DNA from: Massilia sp. METH4
GTDB taxonomy: Bacteria; Pseudomonadota; Gammaproteobacteria; Burkholderiales; Burkholderiaceae_D
Reading direction: 5' to 3'
Assembly (NCBI RefSeq): GCF_037094685.1
Contig: NZ_CP146614.1
Coordinates: forward strand, 5,456,001-5,520,000
Length of the DNA: 64,000 nt
Under the pieces are notes generated by a model. That model was not told where the DNA came from. It saw only the letters and a program-made list of their open reading frames with translations, and ran no database searches. This document shows, one piece after another, positions 14,792 to 23,249 of this stretch (its first letter is position 1; each line of letters opens with the position of its first letter). Made by a program: the position numbers and the translations under genes.

Positions 14792-15544
14792 TTACACGAG
14801 GCGCCCTGCCGCGATGGTGATCGTGCGGGCGCAGCGCGCCGCCATGGCCGGGTCGTGCGTCACCAGCACGAGAGTCGAGCCGTGTTCACGGTTCAGCTCG
14901 AACATCAGGGCGATCACGGCTTCGCCGGTCGCCGCATCGAGGCTACCGGTGGGTTCGTCGGCCAGCAGCAGCGGCGGCTGCGTGACGAAGGCGCGCGCCA
15001 GCGCCACGCGCTGCTGTTCGCCGCCGGACAGGTATTTCGGGTAATGCTTCAGCCGGCTCGACAGTCCGACGCGGCCCAGCATCGCCTCGGCCTTCGGCCG
15101 TGCATCGTCATCTCCGGCCAGCTCCAGCGGCAGCATCACGTTCTCGACGGCCGTCAGGTGCGGCAGCAGCTGGAACGACTGGAACACGAAGCCCAGCTTG
15201 GCCTTGCGCAGCGCGGCGCGGCCGTCCTCGTCCAGCGCGAAGATGTCGACACCGTCGATCAGCACTTTTCCCTCGCTCGGCGTATCGAGGCCGGCGAGAA
15301 GACCCAGCAAGGTCGACTTGCCGGAACCCGAGGCGCCAACGATTGCCAGCGTCTGCCCCTTTTGCACGGTAAAATCCACGCTGTGCAAAATGGTCAGCTC
15401 GCCACTCGCATCGGCCACGCGCTTGGACAGGCCCGTTACCGCGATCGCGGTGGCGCCGGCGGCGCCGGCCGCATGCACACCGTCATGGTGCGATGCAGGC
15501 GAGTCCGGAATGAAATTGCTGCTCGCGTGAGGAAAATCTGGCAT
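14792..15544 (-). CDS. ABC transporter ATP-binding protein, YbbA/LolD-like
   Basis: A 250-residue ATPase of the MacB/LolD/YbbA group, which drives export or extraction by an FtsX-type permease. Walker A is 'GASGSGKST', the Q-loop is 'FVFQSFQLLPHLTAVENV', the signature is 'LSGGEQQRVALARA', Walker B is 'LLLADEPTGSLD' and the switch is 'VTHD'. The first 45 residues before 'IAVTGLSKRV' are low-complexity. The ATG at 15544 overlaps the start codon of the divergent arylesterase gene in the sequence CATG. A longer GTG-initiated frame (to 15658) would translate a 12-base repeat and is unlikely. In E. coli, ybbA is divergent from tesA and followed by the permease ybbP; here no permease follows, so the partner must be elsewhere or lost. 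Confidence 0.88.
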   Translation of the reverse strand: MPDFPHASSNFIPDSPASHHDGVHAAGAAGATAIAVTGLSKRVADASGELTILHSVDFTVQKGQTLAIVGASGSGKSTLLGLLAGLDTPSEGKVLIDGVDIFALDEDGRAALRKAKLGFVFQSFQLLPHLTAVENVMLPLELAGDDDARPKAEAMLGRVGLSSRLKHYPKYLSGGEQQRVALARAFVTQPPLLLADEPTGSLDAATGEAVIALMFELNREHGSTLVLVTHDPAMAARCARTITIAAGRLV

Positions 15545-16253
15545 GGTTCGAGGTCTGCTTCGCTTGGTTAAAGGGTTCAATTCGGGGTTAAATTCGGGGT
15601 TAAATTCGGGGTTCGATTCCGGGTTCGGTTCGCGATTCTGGTTGATGCTGGGCGCCACGCTGCTGCTCTGGGGCGGCGCAACGAGCGCCTATTCTGCCCC
15701 AAAAACCCTGCTCGTGGTGGGCGACAGTCTGTCTGCGGAATACGGCCTGGCGCGCGGTGCCGGCTGGGTGGCGCTGCTCGAGCGCAAGCTGCAAGCGCAG
15801 AAATTCGATATCCGCATCGTCAACGCCAGCGTCAGCGGCGAAACCACCAGCGGCGGCCGCACGCGGCTGCCCGGCCTCTTGAAGAAGCACAAGCCCGATT
15901 ACGTGGTGCTCGAGCTGGGCGCCAACGACGGCTTGCGCGGCCTGCCTGTCCCGGCCGCGGACAGCAACCTGCGCGCGATGGTGAAGCAGGCGCGCGAGGC
16001 CGGCGCGCGCGTGCTGCTGGTCGGCATCCGCATCCCGCCCAATTACGGCCGCGATTATTCGGAAAAATTCTTCGCCATGTACGGCGCCATCAGCCGCGAT
16101 GAAAAAGTGGCGCTGGCGCCCTTCATGCTCGATGGCGTGGCCGAGAAAATGGAAATGTTCCAGGCCGACCGCATCCACCCGCTGGCCAGCGCGCATCCGA
16201 CCATCCTGAACAATATCTGGCCGCACCTGCTGCCCATCATAAGGACGAAATGA
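15543..16253 (+). CDS. tesA: Secreted GDSL-family arylesterase / lysophospholipase, TesA-like
   Basis: A 236-residue SGNH hydrolase (thioesterase I/arylesterase/lysophospholipase L1). Blocks are clear: 'VVGDSLSAEYG' holds the serine, 'LELGANDGLRG' the oxyanion asparagine, and 'DRIHPLASAHP' the Asp-x-x-His pair. An uncleaved start would carry an N-terminal stretch of 12-base-repeat-encoded residues ('NSGLNSGLNSGF') before the hydrophobic 'FWLMLGATLLLWG' signal core that ends near 'SAYSA'. The ATG at 15543 has a GAGGAAA site, but a second in-frame ATG at 15645 would start directly at the signal core. It overlaps the next gene by four bases (ATGA), so translation is probably coupled. Periplasmic location is expected. 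Confidence 0.9.
   Translation: MVRGLLRLVKGFNSGLNSGLNSGFDSGFGSRFWLMLGATLLLWGGATSAYSAPKTLLVVGDSLSAEYGLARGAGWVALLERKLQAQKFDIRIVNASVSGETTSGGRTRLPGLLKKHKPDYVVLELGANDGLRGLPVPAADSNLRAMVKQAREAGARVLLVGIRIPPNYGRDYSEKFFAMYGAISRDEKVALAPFMLDGVAEKMEMFQADRIHPLASAHPTILNNIWPHLLPIIRTK
15576..15635. repeat. 12-base tandem repeat in the divergent start region
   Basis: Five head-to-tail 12-base units, TTCAATTCGGGG, TTAAATTCGGGG (twice, identical), TTCGATTCCGGG and a degenerate TTCGGTTCGCGA. Read as protein on the plus strand, they give repeated Asn/Asp-Ser-Gly-Leu/Phe; on the minus strand they give Asn-Pro-Glu-Phe. The unit keeps the frame, so copy number could change without breaking the arylesterase gene. Confidence 0.85.
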
Positions 16254-17305
16254 AGTATCCCGAAATCCTCTCCATCGACGACGTGCTGGCCCGCCTGGAC
16301 GAGTTCGACACGATCATCGATGCCCGCACGCCGGGCGAATTCGCGCTCGACCACCTGCCCAATGCGATCAACTGCCCGGTGCTCGACGACGAGCAGCGCG
16401 TGGTGGTCGGCACGCTGTACAAGCAGACCGGCCCGTTCGAAGCGAAGAAGGTGGGCGCGCCGATGGTGGCCGCCAACATCGCCCACCACATCGACACGCT
16501 GTGGCACGACAAGCCGCGCGAATGGAAACCGCTCGTCTATTGCTGGCGTGGCGGCAACCGCAGCGGCTCGATGGCGCACATCCTGGCGAAGATCGGCTGG
16601 CCGGTGGTGCAGCTCGAAGGCGGCTACAAGGCCTTCCGCACGCGCGTCAACGCCGACCTGGAACAGGCGCCGGAGCTCGATTTCCGCGTGATCTGCGGCA
16701 CCACGGGCAGCGGCAAGACGCGCCTGCTGGACACGCTGGAGGCGATCGGCGCGCAGGTACTGGACCTGGAACAGCTGGCGGCCCACCGCGGTTCTGTGCT
16801 GGGCAACCTGCCGTGCCAGCCGCAACCCACGCAAAAGGCGTTCGAGACCTCGATCTGGGACCGGCTGCGCCGCTTCGATCCCGCATTGCCCGTCTTCGTG
16901 GAATCGGAAAGCAAGAAAGTCGGCGCGCTGCGCGTGCCTGCCGCGCTGATGGAACGGATGCGCGCCTCGCCCTGCATCGCCTTGCAGGTGCGGCGCGAGC
17001 ACCGTGTGCAGCTGCTGATCGAGGACTACCAGCACTTCGCCTGCAATGCGCCGGCGCTGAACACGCAGTTGTCCTACCTGACGGACCTGCACGGCAAGGA
17101 AAAGATCGGCAAGTGGCAGCAGATGGCCCTGGAAGGCAAGATGCCGGAGCTGGTCGACGAGCTGCTGGTCGACCATTACGACCCGGCGTACACGCGCTCG
17201 ATCCACCGCAATTTCACCCAGTATGACCAGGCGCGCGCGATCGAACTGCCCGACATCTCGCCCGCTGCGTTCCTGGCCGCGGCGCGAGCCCTGCACGAGG
17301 CCTGA
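16250..17305 (+). CDS. mnmH: tRNA 2-selenouridine synthase
   Basis: A 351-residue SelU/MnmH that geranylates 2-thiouridine and then replaces sulphur with selenium (from selenophosphate) at wobble position 34 of Lys, Glu and Gln tRNAs. The N-terminal rhodanese domain (about 5-135) carries the catalytic C98 in 'YCWRGGNRSGS'. The C-terminal P-loop domain begins with 'GTTGSGKT' at 150-157 and 'FVESESKKVG'. Length is normal. The ATG overlaps the arylesterase stop as ATGA. A hairpin terminator follows. Selenophosphate synthetase (SelD) is not in the window; if it is absent from the genome, the enzyme would stop at the geranylated or thio form. Confidence 0.95.
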   Translation: MKYPEILSIDDVLARLDEFDTIIDARTPGEFALDHLPNAINCPVLDDEQRVVVGTLYKQTGPFEAKKVGAPMVAANIAHHIDTLWHDKPREWKPLVYCWRGGNRSGSMAHILAKIGWPVVQLEGGYKAFRTRVNADLEQAPELDFRVICGTTGSGKTRLLDTLEAIGAQVLDLEQLAAHRGSVLGNLPCQPQPTQKAFETSIWDRLRRFDPALPVFVESESKKVGALRVPAALMERMRASPCIALQVRREHRVQLLIEDYQHFACNAPALNTQLSYLTDLHGKEKIGKWQQMALEGKMPELVDELLVDHYDPAYTRSIHRNFTQYDQARAIELPDISPAAFLAAARALHEA

Positions 17306-17338
17306 CGCGGCCCGGCCGCGCATGGCGGTCGACCAAAC

Positions 17339-17365
17339 GAAAAAGCCACCCGAGGGTGGCTTTTT
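17339..17365. terminator. Bidirectional intrinsic terminator between mnmH and ppiD
   Basis: Stem GCCACCC/GGGTGGC (17345-17360) is flanked by A and T runs on both sides. It lies between the convergent mnmH and ppiD genes and can end both transcripts. Confidence 0.85.
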
Positions 17366-17389
17366 CCTTGGCCGCCCGGGCTGGCGGAA

Positions 17390-19318
17390 TTACTGCTCGC
17401 CCTGCGCCTTCGCGTCGGACGGCTTGTGCACGATCTTCACTTTCGCTTTTTCCTTCAGCACTTCGACATAGTTCACCATGTCTTGCTGGGCGACGATGTT
17501 GCCGATCTGTTCGCGGGCCGATGCCAGGCGCGCTTCGTCAGCGGTGGCCGGCTGGTGCACCTTGCCGATGCGGTAGATGCCATAGCCCATGCCCGGCAGC
17601 TCCACGCCCACGTAGGCCGGCAGCTTCGACACGTCGGCGCGCAGCACGGCGCGTGCGACCGGCGGTGGCAGGCTCTGGGCATTGGCGCGCGACACGGTCT
17701 TCACGGGGCTGAAGCCCGCGACATCGTCGGCTTTCTTCAGCGCGGCCAGCTTGGCTTCGCCGGCGGCCTTGGCGGCCTTCACCGCCTCCTCCACCGTCAC
17801 GCGCTGGCGGATCTCCGCGGCCACGTCGGCCAGCGGTTTTTGCGCCGCCGGCTTGAATTCAACGATGCGGCCCGATACCAGCGTGCTCGGCGCCACTTCG
17901 ATGGCTTCCGTATTGCGCTTGTTCTTCACCACGTCATCCGAGAACAGCGCGGTCAGGAACTTCGCGTTGTTGTACGGTGCCGGAGCCTGGCCCGGAGTAC
18001 GCGTGACGCCTTCGGCGGTCTCGATCTTCAGGCCCAGCTTGTCGGCTGCCGGCTTCAGGCTGTCGGACTGTTCATAGACGGTGTTGGTGAAGGTTTCCAC
18101 CACTTCCGAGTATTTCTTGCCGGCCTTCTGCTTCTTCAGGTCGGCGGCCAGTTCCGTCTTCACTTCGTCCAGCGGTTTCACGGCGGCGCTCTTCAGCGAG
18201 GTCACGGTGATCACGTGGTAGCCGAATTCGGATTCGACGACATTGCTGATCTCGCCCTGCTTCAGCGCGAAGATCGCCTGTTCCACGGAAGGCACCAGCG
18301 AGCCCTTCTCGATCACGCCCAGGTCACCGCCCTGCTCGGCCGAACCCGGGTCTTCCGATTTCGCCTTCGCCACCTGCGCGAACGTGCCGGGAGCCTTCTT
18401 CAGGTCCGCTACGATTGCCTCGGCCTTGGCCTTGGCGGCAGCTTTGTCGGCCGGCTTCGCGTCCTTGTTCACGGCGACCAGGATATGGCTGGCGCGGCGC
18501 TCTTCGGGCGCCGTGTAGCGGGCCTGGTTGGCCTTGTAGAAGGCGGCGACTTCCTCGTCGGTCACGCTGACCTGGTTCTCGATCGCCTTCGCGTCCAGCA
18601 CCACGTATTCGATGCGGGCCTGCTCGGGGATCGCGAACTGCTTGGCGTTCTTGTCGTAGTACGCCTTCACCATCTCGTCGGTGACCTTCACGTTCGCGAT
18701 GAATTGCTGGACCGGCATGGCCAGTTCCTGCACGTCGCGCTCCTGCTCGGTCAGGTCCGTCACCAGCTTCGTCACCGTGCGCGGCGCGAAGGCGCTGGCC
18801 TGGATGCCGCTGACGAGCTGCTTGGTCGCCAGGTCGTTACGCAGCGTTTGCACGAAGCCTTCGGGGGTCAGGCCGGTATTGTTGGCGATGTAGGCCGCGA
18901 AGCGCTCCTGGTCCAGCTTGCCGTCAGCCTTCACGGCGCCGGGGACTTCCTGGGCGATCTCGCCGAGGGTGCGGTTGATGGTGGCATCCGGCACGGTCAG
19001 GTGGCTGCGCACCAGCTCCGCGCCGACGGCGCGCTGGGCGATCAGGTTGTCCAGCACGCCCTGCCTGAACTCGGGCGTGTCGAACAGCTTCTGGTCGAAC
19101 TGCTCGCCGAAGCGCTGGCGGTACTGGTCCAGCTGGCGGCGCAGGGCGTTATCGAACTCCTGCTGGGTCACCGGCTTGCCATCGACCTTGGCGAGCGTGT
19201 TCGCGCTGTCGCCCATGCTTTCGTAACCCTGCACGCCGACGAACACGAACGATGGAATGATCAGGATCGCCAGCAAAATCTGCATCAGTTTCTGATGCGT
19301 ACGTATGAATTCAAACAT
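17390..19318 (-). CDS. ppiD: Membrane-anchored periplasmic chaperone PpiD
   Basis: A 642-residue SurA-N/parvulin protein held in the inner membrane by one helix. The N-terminus 'MFEFIRTHQKLMQILLAILIIPSFVFVG' gives a short cytoplasmic segment and a transmembrane helix at about residues 12-30. The SurA-like chaperone arms flank a parvulin domain at about 265-365 with 'RRASHILVA', 'GGDLGVIEKG' and 'ESEFGYHVITVT'. A second C-terminal rotamase-like part has 'GYGIYRIGKV'. It works beside the Sec translocon on emerging envelope proteins. Its place after hupB and the tRNAs matches other betaproteobacteria. An intrinsic terminator sits in its leader, 28 bases before the start codon. Confidence 0.94.
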   Translation of the reverse strand: MFEFIRTHQKLMQILLAILIIPSFVFVGVQGYESMGDSANTLAKVDGKPVTQQEFDNALRRQLDQYRQRFGEQFDQKLFDTPEFRQGVLDNLIAQRAVGAELVRSHLTVPDATINRTLGEIAQEVPGAVKADGKLDQERFAAYIANNTGLTPEGFVQTLRNDLATKQLVSGIQASAFAPRTVTKLVTDLTEQERDVQELAMPVQQFIANVKVTDEMVKAYYDKNAKQFAIPEQARIEYVVLDAKAIENQVSVTDEEVAAFYKANQARYTAPEERRASHILVAVNKDAKPADKAAAKAKAEAIVADLKKAPGTFAQVAKAKSEDPGSAEQGGDLGVIEKGSLVPSVEQAIFALKQGEISNVVESEFGYHVITVTSLKSAAVKPLDEVKTELAADLKKQKAGKKYSEVVETFTNTVYEQSDSLKPAADKLGLKIETAEGVTRTPGQAPAPYNNAKFLTALFSDDVVKNKRNTEAIEVAPSTLVSGRIVEFKPAAQKPLADVAAEIRQRVTVEEAVKAAKAAGEAKLAALKKADDVAGFSPVKTVSRANAQSLPPPVARAVLRADVSKLPAYVGVELPGMGYGIYRIGKVHQPATADEARLASAREQIGNIVAQQDMVNYVEVLKEKAKVKIVHKPSDAKAQGEQ

Positions 19319-19345
19319 GGCCTATTTATCGGTTATGCACTACAT

Positions 19346-19373
19346 AAAAAAAAGGCGAACAATAGCGTTCGCC
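19346..19373 (-). terminator. Terminator or attenuator in the ppiD leader
   Basis: On the minus strand, a GGCGAAC/GTTCGCC stem (arms at 19354-19360 and 19367-19373) is followed by eight T (19346-19353). It stops only 27 bases before the ppiD start codon. It could separate ppiD from the upstream tRNAs or act as an attenuator. The 19374-19620 stretch upstream of it holds no convincing gene. Confidence 0.75.
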
Positions 19374-19620
19374 CCTTTCGCTGCTCTCGCGATTATAGGG
19401 GTGGTGTTCCGAGGTGGCAAGGTGAGCGGTTGAAATATCGGCAAGAAGGGCTGTGGTGGACGCGGTGCGAGGCGAAGGCGCCGGAACGCATGCTGAACCC
19501 AAGGGCAAAAGCGGGGGCAGACCCGTCCTGCGGCCCACGGACTCACTGGTAGGCGAATCCCTTCGAGGCCCGCCGGGCTGCCCGCAGGGGCAGCCCTCCA
19601 CGGCGGCAGAATCAGAAACG

Positions 19621-19647
19621 AAAAAAGCCTGCTTTCGCAGGCTTTTT
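19621..19647 (-). terminator. Terminator after the tRNA genes
   Basis: A GCCTGC/GCAGGC stem with a TTTC loop (19627-19642), flanked by six A and five T, lies 10 bases past the CCA end of the last tRNA-Asp gene. It fits a bidirectional intrinsic terminator for the hupB-tRNA transcript. Confidence 0.85.
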
Positions 19648-19656
19648 CTCTGACTC

Positions 19657-19733
19657 TGGCGGAGCGGACGGGGCTCGAACCCGCGACCCCCGGCGTGACA
19701 GGCCGGTATTCTAACCAACTGAACTACCGCTCC
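19657..19733 (-). tRNA. tRNA-Asp (GTC), second copy
   Basis: A 77-base cloverleaf including an encoded CCA end. The acceptor stem GGAGCGG/CCGCTCC, D-loop 'AGTTCAGTTGGTTAGAAT', anticodon loop with GTC, and TGG TTCGAGCC arm are all intact. It is identical in sequence to the copy at 19773-19849, 39 bases away. Confidence 0.97.
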
Positions 19734-19772
19734 CGGTAGTGTATATCGCGCTTGCTGGCGAAGCCTGAATTC

Positions 19773-19849
19773 TGGCGGAGCGGACGGGGCTCGAACCCGC
19801 GACCCCCGGCGTGACAGGCCGGTATTCTAACCAACTGAACTACCGCTCC
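19773..19849 (-). tRNA. tRNA-Asp (GTC), first copy
   Basis: A 77-base tRNA-Asp with GTC anticodon and encoded CCA, the same as the downstream copy. The two copies and the preceding tRNA-Val are probably processed from one transcript starting at hupB. Confidence 0.97.
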
Positions 19850-19903
19850 AGAATAACGCTCGATACTGTTTGCTGCATTTCACGGTTTGGCAGGTCCGGA
19901 AAC

Positions 19904-19979
19904 TGGTGGGCGCTGAGAGGGTCGAACTCCCGACCTAATCCTTGTAAGGGATCCGCTCTACCAACTGAGCTAAGCGCCC
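19904..19979 (-). tRNA. tRNA-Val (TAC)
   Basis: A 76-base cloverleaf with acceptor GGGCGCT/AGCGCCC, anticodon loop CTTACAA (anticodon TAC), T-arm GTTCGAC and encoded ACCA. It lies 97 bases after the hupB stop on the same strand. Confidence 0.97.
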
Positions 19980-20075
19980 GCTTTGTTGCCTTCCCGTTTT
20001 TGCATTCCCGTTATTACCTTCATTGCCGGCCTTGCGACCAGGTCGGTGAACGGCAGAGCCGCTCACCGAAGGCAA

Positions 20076-20348
20076 TTAGTTTACTGCATCCTTCAGCGCT
20101 TTACCAGCCTTAAATTTCGGCACTTTCGCTGCATCGATCGTGATCTCTTCCTTCGTGCGCGGGTTGCGGCCGGTACGGGCAGCGCGCTCGCTCACCATGA
20201 AGGTGCCGAAGCCGACCAGGGTAACGCTGTCGTTCTTGGCCAGAGTGGTGGTTACGCCATCGATCATCGCGTCCAGGGCGCGCGCCGCGGCCGCCTTGGA
20301 GATGTCGGCGGAAGTGGCGATATGGTCGATCAGTTCAGTCTTGTTCAC
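20076..20348 (-). CDS. hupB: DNA-binding protein HU-beta
   Basis: A 90-residue HU histone-like protein that bends and compacts DNA as a homo- or heterodimer. The GTG start at 20348 follows a GGGGA site and gives the standard 90-residue length beginning '[11 protein letters not shown]'. The longer frame to 20465 has an unrelated leader and is rejected. Family signatures are '[20 protein letters not shown]' (the DNA-contact arm) and '[14 protein letters not shown]' at the end. It follows lon and precedes three tRNA genes, the conserved lon-hupB order. It has its own promoter upstream. Confidence 0.96.
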   Translation of the reverse strand: MNKTELIDHIATSADISKAAAARALDAMIDGVTTTLAKNDSVTLVGFGTFMVSERAARTGRNPRTKEEITIDAAKVPKFKAGKALKDAVN

Positions 20349-20451
20349 AGCTTGTTCCCCGTCACAAAGGTTTAAATCGTTTATACCGTATGCATCGTTT
20401 ATTGGCGACGCGGCACGGTACTTGTTAAGGCAGAGAAAAATCTCAGGCCGT

Positions 20452-20481
20452 ATTAGACAAGCCACACTTGCGTTGTGTCAA
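20452..20481 (-). promoter_or_regulatory. Sigma-70 promoter of hupB and the tRNAs
   Basis: On the minus strand, a perfect TTGACA (20476-20481), an 18-base spacer and TCTAAT (20452-20457, five of six matches). The start would fall near 20445, giving a leader of about 100 bases before the hupB GTG. It lies just downstream of the lon terminator, so hupB can be expressed independently of lon. Confidence 0.75.
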
Positions 20482-20514
20482 GACTTCAATTTGTAAAAAA
20501 CACCCCCTGAAAAG

Positions 20515-20544
20515 CAAAACGGACGCCCGAAGGCGTCCGTTTTG
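20515..20544. terminator. Terminator of lon
   Basis: A 12-bp AAAACGGACGCC/GGCGTCCGTTTT stem at 20516-20543; the minus-strand loop is the very stable TTCG tetraloop, and a TTTTGCTTTT tail follows. It lies 20 bases after the lon stop codon. Confidence 0.88.
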
Positions 20545-20563
20545 TGCGGCCATGAAAAACAGG

Positions 20564-22975
20564 TCAGTGCTTGACCACGTCCGTCTGGCCGTCCGGCTTC
20601 TGGGCAGCCGCGGCCACCGGTTCCACCGCCGGCACGTCGGCGAGCGGTTCCGGCTGGCGTTCCAGGGCGATTTCCAGCACCTTGTCGATCCAGCGCACGG
20701 GCACGATCTCGAGCTTGTTCTTGACGTTGTCCGGGATCTCGGCCAAGTCCTTCACGTTCTGCTCGGGGATCAGCACCGTCTTGATGCCGCCGCGATGGGC
20801 CGCCAGCAGCTTCTCCTTCAGGCCGCCGATCGGCAGCACTTCGCCGCGCAGCGTGATCTCGCCCGTCATCGCCACGTCCGCGCGGACGGGGATGCCGGTG
20901 AACACCGACACCATGGCCGTCGTCATCGCGATACCGGCGGACGGACCGTCCTTCGGCGTCGCGCCTTCCGGCACGTGGATGTGGATATCCTGCTTCTCGA
21001 ACGCTTCCGGCTTGATGCCCAGGCGCTGCGCCCGGCTGCGCACCACGGTGCGGGCCGCCTCGATCGATTCCTTCATCACGTCGCCCAGCGTACCGGTGCG
21101 GATCACGCCGCCCTTGCCCGGCATGATGACCGATTCGATGGTCAGCAGGTCGCCGCCCACCTCGGTCCACGCAAGACCCACGACCTGGCCGACCTGGTTT
21201 TCCTTCTCGGCCACGCCGAAGTCGTAGCGGCGCACGCCCAGGAACTTGTCCAGGTTCTTCGGCGTCACGATCACTTTCTTCTCGGACTTCTTCAGGAGCA
21301 GCATCTTGACGACCTTGCGGGCGATCTTCGACACCTCGCGTTCCAGCGAACGCACGCCGGCTTCACGGGTGTAGTAGCGGATCACGTCGCGGATCGCCGC
21401 CTCGGAGACCGAGATCTCGCCTTCCTTCAGGCCGTTGTTCTTGATCTGCTTCGGCAGCAGGTAACGCAGCGCGATGCTCGTCTTCTCATCCTCGGTGTAG
21501 CCCGACAGGCGGATCACTTCCATCCGGTCCAGCAGCGCCGGCGGGATGTTGTACGAGTTCGACGTCGCCACGAACATCACGTCCGACAGGTCGAAGTCCA
21601 CCTCGATGTAGTGGTCCGAGAACGTATGGTTCTGTTCCGGGTCCAGCACCTCGAGCAGGGCCGACGACGGGTCGCCGCGGAAGTCCGCGCCCATCTTGTC
21701 GATCTCGTCGAGCAGGAACAGCGGGTTACGCACGCCGACCTTGGCCAGCGACTGCAGCACCTTGCCCGGCATGGAACCGATATAGGTACGGCGGTGGCCG
21801 CGGATCTCGGCTTCGTCGCGCACGCCGCCCAGGGCCATCCGCACATACTTGCGGTTGGTGGCGCGGGCGATCGACTGGCCCAGCGAGGTTTTACCCACGC
21901 CCGGAGGACCGACGAAGCACAGGATCGGCGCCTTCAGCTTGTCCACGCGCTGCTGCACCGCGAGGTATTCCAGGATGCGTTCCTTGACCTTCTCGAGGCC
22001 GTAGTGATCCGTTTCCAGCACCTTCTCGGCATTGGACAGGTCGCTGTTGACCTTGGATTTCTTCTTCCAGGGCAGCGACACGAGCGTGTCGATGTAATTG
22101 CGCACGACGGTGGCTTCGGCCGACATCGGCGACATCAGCTTGAGCTTCTTCAGCTCGGCGTTGGCCTTATCCAGTGCCTCCTTCGGCATCTTGGCGGCCT
22201 GCACCTTCTTCTCGAGTTCGTCGAAATCGGCGCCCTCTTCGCCCTCGCCCAGTTCCTTCTGGATGGCTTTCACCTGTTCATTCAGGTAGTACTCGCGCTG
22301 CGACTTTTCCATCTGGCGCTTGACGCGGCCGCGGATGCGCTTTTCCACCTGGAGAATGTCCAGCTCGCCTTCCAGCTGGCCGAGCAGGTGCTCGAGGCGC
22401 TTGGCGACGTTGAAGATCTCCAGGATCACCTGCTTCTGCTCGAGTTTCAGCGGCAGGTGGGCGGCCACCGTGTCGGCCAGGCGGCCGGCATCGTCGATGC
22501 CCGACAGCGACGCCAGGATCTCGGGCGGGATTTTCTTGTTCAGTTTGACGTACTGGTCGAACTGCTGCACGATCGCGCGGCGCATCGCTTCGATCTCGGA
22601 ATCGTCGCCGATCTCCGATTCCAGCGGCTGCAGCTCGGCCACGAAGTGCGTGGGCGTGTCGGAAATCTTGCGGATGCGCGCGCGCTGCGCGCCCTCGACC
22701 AGCACCTTCACGGTCCCGTCGGGCAGCTTCAGCATTTGCAGGATATTGGCGACGCAGCCGATCTCATAAATATCGGAGGGGGAAGGTTCGTCCTTGGCGG
22801 CAGCCTTTTGTGCGGCAAGCATGATGCTCTTGCCCTGCTCCATTGCCGCTTCCAGCGCCTTGATCGATTTTGGACGCCCCACGAACAGGGGTATCACCAT
22901 ATGCGGGAAAACGACGACATCCCGTAAAGGCAACAACGGCAGTTGGGTCTGCTCAGTTAATTTGGAAGTTGTCAT
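20564..22975 (-). CDS. lon: ATP-dependent Lon protease
   Basis: An 803-residue LonA protease that degrades misfolded and regulatory proteins in the cytosol as a homohexamer. Order of parts: N-terminal substrate-binding domain beginning '[23 protein letters not shown]', a coiled-coil with '[14 protein letters not shown]', the AAA+ module with Walker A '[11 protein letters not shown]' and Walker B '[10 protein letters not shown]', and the C-terminal protease domain with the catalytic serine in '[11 protein letters not shown]' (near residue 677) and its lysine about 43 residues later. Length is normal. The start has an AAGG site. It lies between clpX and hupB as in most Proteobacteria. Heat-shock control is expected, but I see no convincing sigma-32 promoter. 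Confidence 0.98.
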   Translation of the reverse strand: MTTSKLTEQTQLPLLPLRDVVVFPHMVIPLFVGRPKSIKALEAAMEQGKSIMLAAQKAAAKDEPSPSDIYEIGCVANILQMLKLPDGTVKVLVEGAQRARIRKISDTPTHFVAELQPLESEIGDDSEIEAMRRAIVQQFDQYVKLNKKIPPEILASLSGIDDAGRLADTVAAHLPLKLEQKQVILEIFNVAKRLEHLLGQLEGELDILQVEKRIRGRVKRQMEKSQREYYLNEQVKAIQKELGEGEEGADFDELEKKVQAAKMPKEALDKANAELKKLKLMSPMSAEATVVRNYIDTLVSLPWKKKSKVNSDLSNAEKVLETDHYGLEKVKERILEYLAVQQRVDKLKAPILCFVGPPGVGKTSLGQSIARATNRKYVRMALGGVRDEAEIRGHRRTYIGSMPGKVLQSLAKVGVRNPLFLLDEIDKMGADFRGDPSSALLEVLDPEQNHTFSDHYIEVDFDLSDVMFVATSNSYNIPPALLDRMEVIRLSGYTEDEKTSIALRYLLPKQIKNNGLKEGEISVSEAAIRDVIRYYTREAGVRSLEREVSKIARKVVKMLLLKKSEKKVIVTPKNLDKFLGVRRYDFGVAEKENQVGQVVGLAWTEVGGDLLTIESVIMPGKGGVIRTGTLGDVMKESIEAARTVVRSRAQRLGIKPEAFEKQDIHIHVPEGATPKDGPSAGIAMTTAMVSVFTGIPVRADVAMTGEITLRGEVLPIGGLKEKLLAAHRGGIKTVLIPEQNVKDLAEIPDNVKNKLEIVPVRWIDKVLEIALERQPEPLADVPAVEPVAAAAQKPDGQTDVVKH

Positions 22976-23107
22976 GGCGTACCTTATGTAAAAGCATGTT
23001 TATGATGTAGGCACTCGCAGCCGAATCACAAGACCCGCCGCCGGAAATAATTCTTCTCAACATTGTTGAAAATATTGGCAGCGTTGCTCTAAAAGACAGC
23101 AGCTAAT

Positions 23108-23142
23108 AAAAAAAGCCACGCGCGACGAGCGCCGCGAGTGGC
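23108..23142 (-). terminator. Terminator of clpX
   Basis: A 10-bp stem with one mismatch (GCCACTCGCG/CGCGCGTGGC) and an 8-base loop, followed by seven T on the minus strand, about 110 bases past the clpX stop. The 22976-23249 gap otherwise holds the lon leader and no gene. Confidence 0.8.
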
Positions 23143-23249
23143 TTTCCGAGTGAAGCCTGCTTCTCTTATTGGTTTCGATTGTACTGCGTTGCTCTAAGGA
23201 TGCAAAACGCTTTTTTCGCCCGGTGTGCAGTGCTTAATTCCTTGATAAA

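Noticed and set aside
15576..15635. Possible CRISPR-like array
   Set aside because: The units are only 12 bases, directly adjacent and without spacers, so this is a simple tandem repeat.
15545..15658. N-terminal extension of the ABC ATPase with Asn-Pro-Glu-Phe repeats
   Set aside because: It begins at a GTG without a ribosome site and is a by-product of the 12-base repeat; relatives start near the ATP-binding domain.
20468..22927. 819-residue open frame opposite lon
   Set aside because: Antisense shadow; no recognisable domain, while lon has all its motifs.
22976..23060. Sigma-32 heat-shock promoter for lon
   Set aside because: A CTTGTGA-like -35 can be found, but the -10 match to CCCCATNT is poor. 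Expected biologically but not supported by the sequence.
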